From NCBI GenBank assembly GCA_965215155.1, contig CBDCCY010000002.1:248001-312000 (forward strand): a stretch of 64,000 nt of DNA, given 5' to 3'. The notes below the pieces were generated by a model that saw nothing but the letters and a program-made list of their open reading frames with translations, ran no database searches and was not told where the DNA came from. The position numbers and the translations under genes are program-made. Origin of the DNA: JAGWAJ01 sp965215155 (GTDB taxonomy: Bacteria; Acidobacteriota; Vicinamibacteria; Vicinamibacterales; UBA8438). Shown in pieces: positions 51,668 through 60,243 of this stretch. The stretch's first letter is position 1; each line of letters starts with the position of its first letter.

Positions 51668-52543
51668 GCTGATCTCCTGCTTGAGCGAATCGAGCGGTCG
51701 CCGCGTCGTCGGTTCACCGCCGTAGTCCATTCCGCGCTTGACCGCTTGCGACCCCACGAACAATCGCCCGTCATCGTCGATCCAGACACACGAGCTGACC
51801 TCGTACTTGGATCCATCGAGATCCTCGTCGTCGTCGCCTAGCGTCAACGGTTCAAGCTTCGGATCTTCTTCGTCGTCGGTGGCGGCGAACGCCTTCGACT
51901 TGGCGGTGCCGAAGTCGATGCAGAGCACCCACTCCCCCGGCGGTGAGACCTCCGGGCTCACAGCCTCGAGGTTCAATTCGACGGCTGACGGCGACGTCTC
52001 CGCAACTTCCTCTTCCGGCTCAGGCGGTTGCACGGGCTCCCCCGGCACGGCCGGGCCGACCGGCGGAGTCGACCGGCCGGGTACGGAAGACCCGACGGCG
52101 CCGAGCAGCACGTGCAACGCCTCGCGCTCGGCATCGGACACGATGCCAAGGAACTGTGGGCGCTCGGCCGCGGCGTCGGCCTCGAGCCGGGCGAGCAGAT
52201 TCTTCAGCAACAGGACTGCTTCGAGATTCAGATTGGCAGCTCCCTGTGTCGTCGCCGGGTGAGGCAGTTCCGCGGGAGCGCTTGCGCTGCCGGTGAGGCG
52301 TGCGACGAGCTCCGACTTCGCACGCCCCGTGTCGTCCAGACCGAACGTCCGGCAGAGCTGCTTGAGGCGGTCGCGGGACAACGCGTACAGGATGTCGGCG
52401 ATGCGAGCGCGGCGCGAGCCCGCCAACGCATCGACGAGTTGCGCCCTGACACGGCGATCGTCGACTTCGAGATCGTACCGACCGAAGCCGACACGCAACT
52501 CGTCGATCGTCAGCTCGTCAAGAATGGAGCGCTTCAAGGGCAT
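51668..52543 (-). pseudogene. N-terminal part of the Hsp70-like ATPase gene, with SAP-like motifs
   Basis: The frame runs from ATG 52543 to the IS boundary. Residues ~10-85 contain two SAP-like helix-extension-helix patterns (LDELTIDELRVGFGRYDLEV and SRDRLKQLCRTFGLDDTGRA), which in other proteins bind DNA. A ~90-residue Pro/Glu-rich linker follows, then the phosphate-1 loop WVLCIDFGTAKSKAFAATD and SSCVWIDDDGRLFVGSQAV, the start of an Hsp70-like ATPase. Joining SAP motifs to an Hsp70-type ATPase is not an arrangement I know. The 28-base gap from the upstream 508-aa gene suggests a two-gene operon. Confidence 0.75.
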
Positions 52544-52571
52544 CCGCGCCTCGCTACGGTGATATCCATGT

Positions 52572-54098
52572 CTACTCGGGCCGCCGTCGGACCGTCGCTG
52601 CGACCGCCTGCTCCCGCCGATCCGAGATCGGCTCGACGAGAGCCTTCAGAACAACCCGCGGGACGCCGTCTTCGCTAATGCGTTCCACTACCGGACTCAG
52701 CAGGCGCACGCGCCGACTGCGCAGCCCGCCGCCGTCGAGTTGATGCTCGACCGGCGAGAACTCGGCCTCCTCGCCCACCGCCCCGCGGAGACGCAGGGAC
52801 CGCCACCGGACCGCCAGATTCAGCTTGTTGACCATGGTATCCACGAGCCCGGTGACACGAGACAACGCCTGCTCCTGCTGCGGCAGCACGATGGAAACCT
52901 CCGGCAACACGACCGACCGTACTCGGGCCGCGGCCCTCGTGAGCCGCGTCATCGCTATGTGCATCTCGCCGAGCACCTCGTCGATGGAGCGCTCCTGGCT
53001 TTCGACCGCGCTGGCTATCGACGTCCGCTTCGACACCCCGGCGAGCCAGTCCCGAACGTCATCGGGGATCCCGGGACGCTCCTTCGCCATCCTGCTGCAG
53101 ATGGCATCGGCGTTCGCGCGCGAGCCCGCCGCGATCGCCAGCGCGCGCCGGAGGCCGTCGTCGGTCTTCCCGGCACCCGCCAGGAACAGGAGCGACTTCT
53201 GCACGTCCTGACTGACGCGCAAGATAGCCTTCGACGACATGCACGTCTCTTGCCATTCCAGCGCGGTGAACCACTCGCTCACCACCGAGAGTGCCTCGTA
53301 CGTCTTGTGCCGGCCGCCGTGAGAGAAGTCCATCCGGACGATCGCATGCGTCAGAAGCGCCACCTGCTCGACCACGGCGGCACGCACGATCGGCGACTCC
53401 GGCCGCGCCACGGCGCGGAATACTCGATCCAGGAGCTCGCCGAGCTCCCGCCCGGCGTTCTCACCCAACGGCTTCTCCGCCTCCGAGAGGACGGCCGTCA
53501 ACGCAACGAGCATGCGACTCAACCGACGCCCGAGACTGTCGCCGGGCTTCCTGGTCTCGAACCTGACGGCCAGCAGTGCCTTCCGAAGAACGGAGATTGC
53601 TTCCGAGACATCAACCGCGAGGGCGACCAGCCCCTCGATGCACTCCCTCCGGGCGGCCTCGCCCGACTCCTCACGGGCGGCCGCCGCCGCCAGGACGTCG
53701 AGACGCCAGGCCGAGGGCACGACTCGCCAGGATTTCGCCGCGTACAGCCGGTCATCGACGTCAGGAAGCTCGTGCAGACTCGGCAGCGGTCGCGTGACGG
53801 CCTCGCTCATCAACGAACTGATGGCTTTCCTCATCGGCGGCGCCGACGCGGCCGCTCGCTGCAGCGTCGCCACCGCGAGCAACCGTTCCGTATCGCTGCG
53901 GTCGCCCTGCGCGGCAAGGACGAGCCTCTGGAGTCCGAGCCGGAACGATTCGGTAGTCGCGACCTGGTGAACTTGCCTGGTCTTGACGAGATCGATGAGG
54001 GCCGCGCGGCGGGCATACGTATCCGCGGCGTCGGCGAACCGGGACAGCGACTCCGAGCACGTGCTCACGGGCCCCCCTCTCACGGCACGGTTGCTCAT
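52572..54098 (-). CDS. Large helical protein, partner of the Hsp70-like ATPase
   Basis: 508 aa from ATG 54098 (a TTG lies one codon earlier). Almost the whole sequence is predicted-looking helix with no signal or membrane segment: SLSRFADAADTYARRAALID, RKAISSLMSEAVTRPLPSLH, EKPLGENAGRELGELLDRVF and a C-terminal beta-like tail (SPVVERISEDGVPRVVLKAL). HEAT-like repeats or a coiled-coil exchange factor are possible. I do not recognise the family. Its direct pairing with an Hsp70-like ATPase suggests a substrate adaptor or nucleotide-exchange partner, by inference only. Confidence 0.65.
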   Translation of the reverse strand: MSNRAVRGGPVSTCSESLSRFADAADTYARRAALIDLVKTRQVHQVATTESFRLGLQRLVLAAQGDRSDTERLLAVATLQRAAASAPPMRKAISSLMSEAVTRPLPSLHELPDVDDRLYAAKSWRVVPSAWRLDVLAAAAAREESGEAARRECIEGLVALAVDVSEAISVLRKALLAVRFETRKPGDSLGRRLSRMLVALTAVLSEAEKPLGENAGRELGELLDRVFRAVARPESPIVRAAVVEQVALLTHAIVRMDFSHGGRHKTYEALSVVSEWFTALEWQETCMSSKAILRVSQDVQKSLLFLAGAGKTDDGLRRALAIAAGSRANADAICSRMAKERPGIPDDVRDWLAGVSKRTSIASAVESQERSIDEVLGEMHIAMTRLTRAAARVRSVVLPEVSIVLPQQEQALSRVTGLVDTMVNKLNLAVRWRSLRLRGAVGEEAEFSPVEHQLDGGGLRSRRVRLLSPVVERISEDGVPRVVLKALVEPISDRREQAVAATVRRRPE

Positions 54099-54162
54099 CA
54101 ATCTACCGCAAGACAGCGGGCGGGTCGTCCGCCCCGGGTCTACCCCGCCCGCGGGAACACTC

Positions 54163-54260
54163 CCCCCAAGGCAGCGGAGACGGTACGGGCTCCGGGTGGG
54201 GACTCAGGACGGCAACCCCGGCCGGAGGCAAACGCCCCCAAGGCAGCGGAGACGGGACGG
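54163..54260. repeat. 26-base direct repeat pair
   Basis: CCCCCAAGGCAGCGGAGACGG plus flanking bases at 54163-54188 and 54235-54260, with one mismatch and a 72-base period, in the 235-base non-coding stretch upstream of the 508-aa gene. Purpose unknown; could be a promoter-proximal duplication. Confidence 0.6.
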
Positions 54261-54333
54261 AGCGAAGCTCGCGGGCGTGCCTCTGATCTGGAGGCGCGGC
54301 TCTGCGCCAAGGGTGGATCGAGGGCGCGCCCCG

Positions 54334-54492
54334 CTATGGTGGCTCGCAGCGCAGCGTGAAGCCGCCGCCCGGATGGACCGTTCGGGAGCACTCGAACTCC
54401 GAGCCTCGAGGCTCGAAGAACAGGCTCGCCAGCAACACCAGGACGACTCCGACCACGAGGATCACGAGCGACGGGATCAGCGAGAGCCTCAT
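54334..54492 (-). CDS. Small membrane protein
   Basis: A 52-aa frame from ATG 54492, 14 bases after the DUF423 gene. One membrane helix (LIPSLVILVVGVVLVLLASL) is followed by a short tail with two Cys (FECSRTV, TLRCEPP), which would lie outside the cytoplasm. No family is known to me. Confidence 0.5.
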   Translation of the reverse strand: MRLSLIPSLVILVVGVVLVLLASLFFEPRGSEFECSRTVHPGGGFTLRCEPP

Positions 54493-54505
54493 GGGCTCAT
54501 CCACC

Positions 54506-54880
54506 TCACGGCGACGCCCGCAGGGCGCCGACGGCGAGCGCAGCCCAGCCGGCGAGGAAGCAGACGCCCCCGATGGGCGTGACGGCGCCCCACCCGCGGA
54601 CGCCGCTGATGGCCAGGATGTAGAGGCTGCCCGAGAAGACGACGATCCCGGCCGCGAAGAGCCAGCCTGCGGCTCCAATCCAGGCGCTCGGCCAGCGGGA
54701 GGCGGCCCAGGCGACCGCGATGACGGCGAGGCCGTGGATCAGGTGGTAGCGCACACCGGTCTCGAAGACGGCCAGCATGTCGGCCGTCACCCGGTCGCGC
54801 AGCCCGTGTGCGCCGAACGCTCCGACGAGCACGCCGAGACCGCTCAACACCGCCCCCGCCGCGAACCATCCGGCGACCAT
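54506..54880 (-). CDS. DUF423 family inner-membrane protein
   Basis: A 124-aa protein with four membrane helices and the family's conserved stretches: VLVGAFGAHGLRDRV, MLAVFETGVRYHLIHGLAVI, GIVVFSGSLYILAISGVRG and WGAVTPIGGVCFLAGW. DUF423 proteins (for example YgdD of E. coli) are common, with no known function. The length is typical and the family call is firm. Confidence 0.92.
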   Translation of the reverse strand: MVAGWFAAGAVLSGLGVLVGAFGAHGLRDRVTADMLAVFETGVRYHLIHGLAVIAVAWAASRWPSAWIGAAGWLFAAGIVVFSGSLYILAISGVRGWGAVTPIGGVCFLAGWAALAVGALRASP

Positions 54881-54981
54881 GGCTGCCTCCTCCCACCGCC
54901 GTTGCCCGGGGTACCCGACGTCCCTGACGCGCTAGCGGACCCGAGCGGATCGGACCCTGCGGCTCGAGTGCGGCATCGCGG

Positions 54982-56356
54982 TCATTCCGCCGCGCCGATG
55001 CGATACAGCTTCGACGCGGTCCGCAGGATCAGGCTGCCGGCCGCGATGGCGGGGGTGGCCATCGACATCTCGTTCAGCGAGTTGCGGCCCAGCACCGCGA
55101 ACTCCGGCCCGGCCTGGATGACGAACGTGTCGCCGTCCTCGCTCATGGCGAAGATCTTCCCGTTGTAGGCCCATGGCGAGGCGGTGAAGAGCGTGCCCGC
55201 CGTGATGCGCGCCCGCGGGTAGACCTCCCGTCCCGTCCGGGCGTCGTAGCACAGCAGGATGCCGCGGTCGAGCAGCGTGTAGTGGTAGTCGCCGTAGACG
55301 AGCGACGACGGGTTGTAGGAGCCGAGCTGCGGATGCGACCACACGACGTAGTCGTTGCTGGTGCTCCCCGCGCCCAGCGTGATGTCGCCGCTCGCACCGG
55401 CGCGGATGGCGTAGACGGGGCGCGAGGAGTCGGCCACGTATCCGGAGTTGATGTAGAGGAGCCCGTGGCGGGCGAACGGGGTCGGGATGACCAGCGTCGA
55501 CATGCCGTGCAGCTCCCACAGCAGCTCGCCGTCGAGGTCGTAGGAGCGCACGCCGCCCCGGCCCGACGTGACGAGCTCCGTCCGCACGTCGTTCTCCCAG
55601 ACGAACGGGGTGGCCCAGTTGCTCCCCTCGTCACGGTCCGTGCGCCACAGCTCGTCCCCGGTCTCCGCGTCGTAGGCGGCCACGTACGACTGCGTTTCGT
55701 TGTCGTTGACGACGTACACGCGACCCTCGTGCACCACGGGCGACGTCGCAGAGCCCCAGTCGCGCCGCGGCAGCCACTCCAGCGGCACCGACCAGACGAG
55801 CTCGCCGTCGAAGTCGAGGGCGAAGAGCCCGATGTCGCCGAGGTAGACGTAGACGCGCTCCCCGTCCGTCACCGGCGTCTCCGCCGCGTAGCGTGTCTTC
55901 TGGTGCGACGGCTGCTCCGGCACGGCGGTCTCGAGCGTGCGCGCCCACCGGACCTCACCCGTCTCCAAAGTCGATGTCGTAGAGCATCCACTGCAGCGGC
56001 ACGTCGGAGGTCATCGTGTCCGCCGCGCTCATCGAGCCTCCCAGGGACCGCGCGCGATACGTCTCGACCGGGGCCAGCGGGTTGTCGTCCCCACCCTCGG
56101 CGGCCGCCGTGACGACGAACACGTGGTCGTCCCACACGATGGGCGAGCTCCACGACTGGCCGGGGATGTCGAGCTCCCAGACGATGTTCTCGTCCGGCCC
56201 CCAGGTGTCGGGAAGCCGGGGATCGTCGACCGCCACGCCCGCCGCCGGGCCCCGGAACTGCGGCCAGTTGGCCTGCGCCGCCGCGCTCGCCGCGCCGAGC
56301 GCGATGAGACCGATACCCGCCGCGCACGCCGTCAATCGCCTGTGCATCTGCCGCAT
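54982..56356 (-). pseudogene. Third PQQ-like beta-propeller gene, frameshifted
   Basis: Start at ATG 56356 or, with a better-placed GGGAGG, ATG 56347. A signal peptide (GIGLIALGAASAAAQ) leads to NWPQFRGPAAGVAV and the first blades. At about 55967, in GACTTTGGAGACGGG, the frame stops (DFGDG), while the related protein at 45375 continues as D-L-E-S-G-D. The matching frame carries on as ETGEVRWARTLE through to LYRIGAAE at 54982. Removing one base restores a protein of about 455 aa. It is a homologue of the 45375-46724 gene. Confidence 0.8.
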
Positions 56357-56437
56357 CCTCCCAGCCGTGTCGCGCCATTCTAGCAGCGGCCCTGGAGGAG
56401 GACGCTCGATCGTCTCGCCCACGTACACTGTGAGGCG

Positions 56438-58264
56438 GTGAACCTGATTCGCTGGACGGCCGCGTTCCTCCGCCCGCACCGGGGGCGCGTGGGCCTCATC
56501 CTGCTGCTGTCGGTGGCCGAGATCGGCCTCAACGCGGCGGCCCCGTGGTCGTTGACCCTGATCGTAGACAGCGTGCTCGGCGGCCGGCCCCTCCCCGGCT
56601 GGATGGTCACGCTCGTCCCGCCGCTCGCCGACCTCGGCGCCGTGGCGCTCCTGGTGCTGCTCGCGGCGACCGGCCTCACCCTCCAGGTGGCGGCGGAGCT
56701 GGCCCGGATCGCGCATACGCAGGTCGAGACGTGGGTGGGGCAGCGTGTCGTCCACGAGTTGCGGAACCGGTTGCTGGAGCACCTGCAGGCGATGCCGCTC
56801 ACGCACCACCTGACGCACCGGACGTCGGACGCCGTCTATCGCCTCGACGCGGACACGTACTGCATCAACGACCTCGTCACGAGCGGTGCGTTCCCGATCG
56901 TCCTCGCGGGCCTCCATCTGGCGGTCATGTTCGTCGTGCTGCTGACCGTCGACGCGACGCTCGCCGTGCTGGCGCTGGCGGTGGGCCCGTTCCTCTACCT
57001 CTGCCTGCGCTACCACTCGACCACGCTGCTCGACCGCGCCGAGCAGGTGAAGACGCTCGAGGCGGGGCTCGTCGAGCGGGCCTACGAGACGCTGCGCTCC
57101 ATCGCCGCGATCAAGAGCTACGCGCGCGAGCGCCACGAGCTCGACCGCTTTTCCGGCGCGGGCCGGGCCACGATGCAGGCGCGCGTGGCGCTCACGTGGC
57201 AGGAATCGCTCTTCTCGCTCGCGGTCACCGCGGTGACGCTGGCCGGAACCGCCGCCATCCTGGTCGTCGGCGGGCTGCACGTGCTCGACGGCACGCTGAC
57301 CGTCGGTCGGCTGCTGCTCGTCGTCGCCTACCTCGCCGCGGTGTACGACCCGATCAGTGCCATCGCGCACACCGTAGGCTCCCTCCAGCAGGCGGTGGTC
57401 AGCGCCCGCCGGGTGCGCGACATGCTGGCGCTACGTCCCGAAAGGGCGGACGCGGACGACGCGGTGGACGCGGGCTCGGTGACCGGACACGTCCGCTTCG
57501 AGGACGTGGACTTCTCGTACGACGGCTCCCGCCGCGTCCTCGACGGCGTGCGCTTCGAGGCGCGTCCGGGAGAGCTCGTCGCCATCGTCGGCCCTACCGG
57601 GGCGGGCAAGACCACCCTCGTACACCTGATACCGCGGCTCTTCGAGCCGGACTCGGGACGCGTGGTGATCGACGGCCTCGACGCCCGGCGCTACCGGCTG
57701 CGCGCGCTGCGGGAGCGGATCGCCCTCGTCCCCCAGGACCCGGTGCTGTTCGAAGGGACCGTTGCCGACAACGTCCGCTACGGGCGCCTCGAGGCCGCGG
57801 ACGCGGAGATCGAGGACGCAGCCCGCGCAGCCCGGATCCACGAGACCATCGACCGTCTGCCGCTCGGCTATGCCACCCCGGTGGCCGAGGCCGGCAAGAC
57901 GCTCTCCGGGGGCGAGCGGCAACGCCTCGGCATCGCCCGCGCCCTGCTGAAGGACGCGCCGATTCTCATCCTCGACGAGCCGACGTCGGCCGTCGACACG
58001 ATCGCCGAGGCGGCCGTTTTCGACAGCCTGCGCGCCCTCCGAGGCGGGCGCACGACGTTCGTGATTGCGCACCGTCTCTCGACCATTCGCGACGCCACGC
58101 GCATCCTGGTCCTCGTCGACGGGCGCATCTCCGCCCAGGGACCGCACGAGGCGCTGCTCGCGTCAAGCGCGCTCTACCGCCGCATGTGGGACCGGCTCAG
58201 CCGCGGCGGCTCGCTCGACGAGCCGGGGCTGGCGGACGAACGGACGACGGCGTCGATGCCGTAG
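56438..58264 (+). CDS. ABC exporter, fused membrane and ATPase domains
   Basis: A 608-aa half-transporter. GTG 56438 is used, with TGAGG upstream. The first ~320 residues form a six-helix exporter domain (TLTLIVDSVLGG, LLLVVAYLAAVYDPI). The ATPase part has Walker A GPTGAGKT at 385-392, Q-loop LVPQDPVLFEGTVADNVRYG, signature LSGGERQRLGIARALL, Walker B ILILDEPTSAVD and H-loop FVIAHRLSTI. It probably works as a dimer. The substrate is not clear; lipid- or drug-exporter families fit. It diverges from the propeller gene across 81 bases. Confidence 0.93.
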   Translation: MNLIRWTAAFLRPHRGRVGLILLLSVAEIGLNAAAPWSLTLIVDSVLGGRPLPGWMVTLVPPLADLGAVALLVLLAATGLTLQVAAELARIAHTQVETWVGQRVVHELRNRLLEHLQAMPLTHHLTHRTSDAVYRLDADTYCINDLVTSGAFPIVLAGLHLAVMFVVLLTVDATLAVLALAVGPFLYLCLRYHSTTLLDRAEQVKTLEAGLVERAYETLRSIAAIKSYARERHELDRFSGAGRATMQARVALTWQESLFSLAVTAVTLAGTAAILVVGGLHVLDGTLTVGRLLLVVAYLAAVYDPISAIAHTVGSLQQAVVSARRVRDMLALRPERADADDAVDAGSVTGHVRFEDVDFSYDGSRRVLDGVRFEARPGELVAIVGPTGAGKTTLVHLIPRLFEPDSGRVVIDGLDARRYRLRALRERIALVPQDPVLFEGTVADNVRYGRLEAADAEIEDAARAARIHETIDRLPLGYATPVAEAGKTLSGGERQRLGIARALLKDAPILILDEPTSAVDTIAEAAVFDSLRALRGGRTTFVIAHRLSTIRDATRILVLVDGRISAQGPHEALLASSALYRRMWDRLSRGGSLDEPGLADERTTASMP

Positions 58265-58344
58265 GCTGGGCAAGGCGCGCGGGCGAGGGACGAGCCCGCG
58301 AACTGAGGTGGGGCCAACGACACGGGAAGGCGACGCGACGGATC

Positions 58345-58587
58345 ATGGAGAGGCAAAACGACCCCGAACGCGCTGGAACCCTGAGCCGAGCGGCAAAGGC
58401 GAGACAGCGAAGAGCCGGGGCGCCCGGCGAGCCGATCGAAGCGCAGCGGTTCTGGGAAGCCGCCGACCTCAGCGACGCCTGCGTGCGGCTCAGTCCGTAC
58501 CCGCAGGAGCACTTCGCACTCTCGTTCGACAGCTTCGACGACTACACGGCCTGGAGGAATGAGCAAGCCAACCCGTGGAATCGGTGA
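58345..58587 (+). CDS. Small protein coupled to a nucleotidyltransferase gene
   Basis: An 80-aa frame from ATG 58345 that overlaps the next gene by 29 bases. The N-terminus is basic (SRAAKARQRRAG); the rest (AQRFWEAADLSDACVRLSPY, FALSFDSFDDYTAWRN) is acidic and aromatic. A small protein overlapping a nucleotidyltransferase-fold gene is the arrangement of some toxin-antitoxin-like pairs. I do not know this family. Confidence 0.5.
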   Translation: MERQNDPERAGTLSRAAKARQRRAGAPGEPIEAQRFWEAADLSDACVRLSPYPQEHFALSFDSFDDYTAWRNEQANPWNR

Positions 58588-59047
58588 CAAGTGGGTCGAC
58601 GTCTGCAGGCTGTTGAACGGTCGTGGAGTCGAGTACCTCGTCGTAGGCGGCGTGGCGATGGCCCTGCACGGGCGGATGCGGGCGACGAAGGACATCGACG
58701 TGCTGGTCCCGCGGGACGTGGACAACATGCGGCAACTGCTGGCGGCGCTCGAGGCGCTGCCGATGGGGCTCACCCGGGAGCTGAACGCGAAGGAGGAGAA
58801 CGAGAAGGCGATCACCATCATTGGGGACGACCCCCGCGTGGACGTGCTCAAGGCCGCGGGAGACCTCGCTTACGGCGATGCGATACGGTCGAAGAGAACG
58901 GCCACCATCGATGGGGTCGAGATCCCGTACGTGGGTCTGCGGGAGTTGATACGGTCGAAGCGGACGGACCGGGACCAGGACCAGGTCGACGCTCGGGAGC
59001 TGGAGGCGCTGGCAGCACGGCGGGCCGGGAAGAGGGAGACCAGGTAG
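58559..59047 (+). CDS. Nucleotidyltransferase-fold protein (DUF6036/AbiEii-like)
   Basis: A 162-aa protein. YLVVGGVAMALHGRMRATKD, then IDVLVPRD gives the strand-GG-helix and the D-x-D metal site of the nucleotidyltransferase fold (as in AbiEii and DUF6036 proteins). A second strand (RVDVLKAAGD) and IPYVGLRELIRSKRTDRDQD complete the pattern, the latter being the usual 'L..LI..K...R..D..D' helix. Role unknown; related proteins act as toxins or tRNA modifiers. Ends directly before the next ATG. Confidence 0.7.
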   Translation: MSKPTRGIGDKWVDVCRLLNGRGVEYLVVGGVAMALHGRMRATKDIDVLVPRDVDNMRQLLAALEALPMGLTRELNAKEENEKAITIIGDDPRVDVLKAAGDLAYGDAIRSKRTATIDGVEIPYVGLRELIRSKRTDRDQDQVDARELEALAARRAGKRETR

Positions 59048-60169
59048 ATGCGCGTCGTCTTCGCCGGCATCATCGGGCGCTATCCGTTCGGCGGGGTGAC
59101 GTGGTGCTCGCTCATGTACCTCATCGGGCTCCGGGACCTCGGGCACGAGGTCTGCTATGTCGAGGACACCGGCGAGTGCATCTACGACCCCGAGGCGAAC
59201 GCCGTCTCGGAGGACCCGTCCTACGGCACCCGCTACATCCACGCCGCCCTGGCGCCCCACGGCCTCGGCGACCGCTGGTGCTTCGTCAACTACGACGAGA
59301 CGTACCACGGCTGGAACCGCGACCGGTTGCGCGCGTACTGCCGGGACGCGGACCTCTACGTCAACCTGTCGGGGGGCTCCTGGTTCTGGCGCGACGAGTA
59401 CCGCGCGATCCCGCGCCGCGTGTTCATCGACTCCGACCCCGTGTTCACGCAACTCGCGATCGCCAAGGGCGTTCCCTGGTATGTCGACTTCTTCCGCGGC
59501 TTCGATCACCTGTTCACCTTCGGAGCGAACATCGGCACGCCCGACTCCGACGTCCCGACCGGCGAGTTCGCCTGGCGCAAGACCTGGCAGCCGGTCGTGA
59601 CCCGGCTCTGGCGTACGGATCGACCGCCGACGCGTGACCGCTTCACGACGGTGATGTCGTGGAAGACGGAGAGCTTTACCGACGTCGACGGAAACAAGGA
59701 TCGGGAGTTCGTCCGCTTCATCGACCTCCCCGCCCGCGCCGCGGCGCGCTTCGAGCTCGCTGTCAACGGGCCGCACGAGCTGCTCCGCGCGCACGGCTGG
59801 TCGCCGCTCGACGCCATGCGCATCTCGCGCACGACGGACGGCTACCGCAACTTCATCCAGGACTCGAAGGCGGAGTTCGGGGTGGCGAAGCACGCCTACG
59901 TGGCCCGCCGATCGGGGTGGTTCAGCGACCGCACGGAGTGCTACCTGGCCGCGGGCCGTCCCGCGGTCGTCCAGGAAACCGGCTGGAGCACGCACCTGCC
60001 GTCGGGCGTCGGCCTGATCCCGTTCTCGACCGCCGACGAAGCCCTCGACGGCATCACGCGCGTCGAGCGGGACTACCCGGCGCACGCCGCACGAGCGGCG
60101 CTCATCGCCGAGGACTGCTTCGACGCCCGGCGCGTGTTGCCGCCGCTTCTGGAACAGGCGGGCGCGTGA
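59048..60169 (+). CDS. Glycosyltransferase-like protein
   Basis: A 373-aa protein with an N-terminal Rossmann-type start (MRVVFAGIIGRYPFGGVTW), LRDLGHEVCYVEDTGECIYD, and a C-terminal half with FIQDSKAEFGVAKHAYV, GWFSDRTECYLAAGRPAVVQ and GLIPFSTADEALDGI, the order of GT-B glycosyltransferases (the E-C-Y-L-A-A-G-R-P motif corresponds to EA.A.G.P). The donor and acceptor are unknown. ATG follows the previous stop directly, so it is cotranscribed with the nucleotidyltransferase. Confidence 0.7.
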   Translation: MRVVFAGIIGRYPFGGVTWCSLMYLIGLRDLGHEVCYVEDTGECIYDPEANAVSEDPSYGTRYIHAALAPHGLGDRWCFVNYDETYHGWNRDRLRAYCRDADLYVNLSGGSWFWRDEYRAIPRRVFIDSDPVFTQLAIAKGVPWYVDFFRGFDHLFTFGANIGTPDSDVPTGEFAWRKTWQPVVTRLWRTDRPPTRDRFTTVMSWKTESFTDVDGNKDREFVRFIDLPARAAARFELAVNGPHELLRAHGWSPLDAMRISRTTDGYRNFIQDSKAEFGVAKHAYVARRSGWFSDRTECYLAAGRPAVVQETGWSTHLPSGVGLIPFSTADEALDGITRVERDYPAHAARAALIAEDCFDARRVLPPLLEQAGA

Positions 60170-60243
60170 CGCCGGAGGGCGGCGCCTGACCGCGCGCGCA
60201 CGCCACGCCCGGGGCTGCCCCGCCCGCGCTGCGCGTGTGGACC

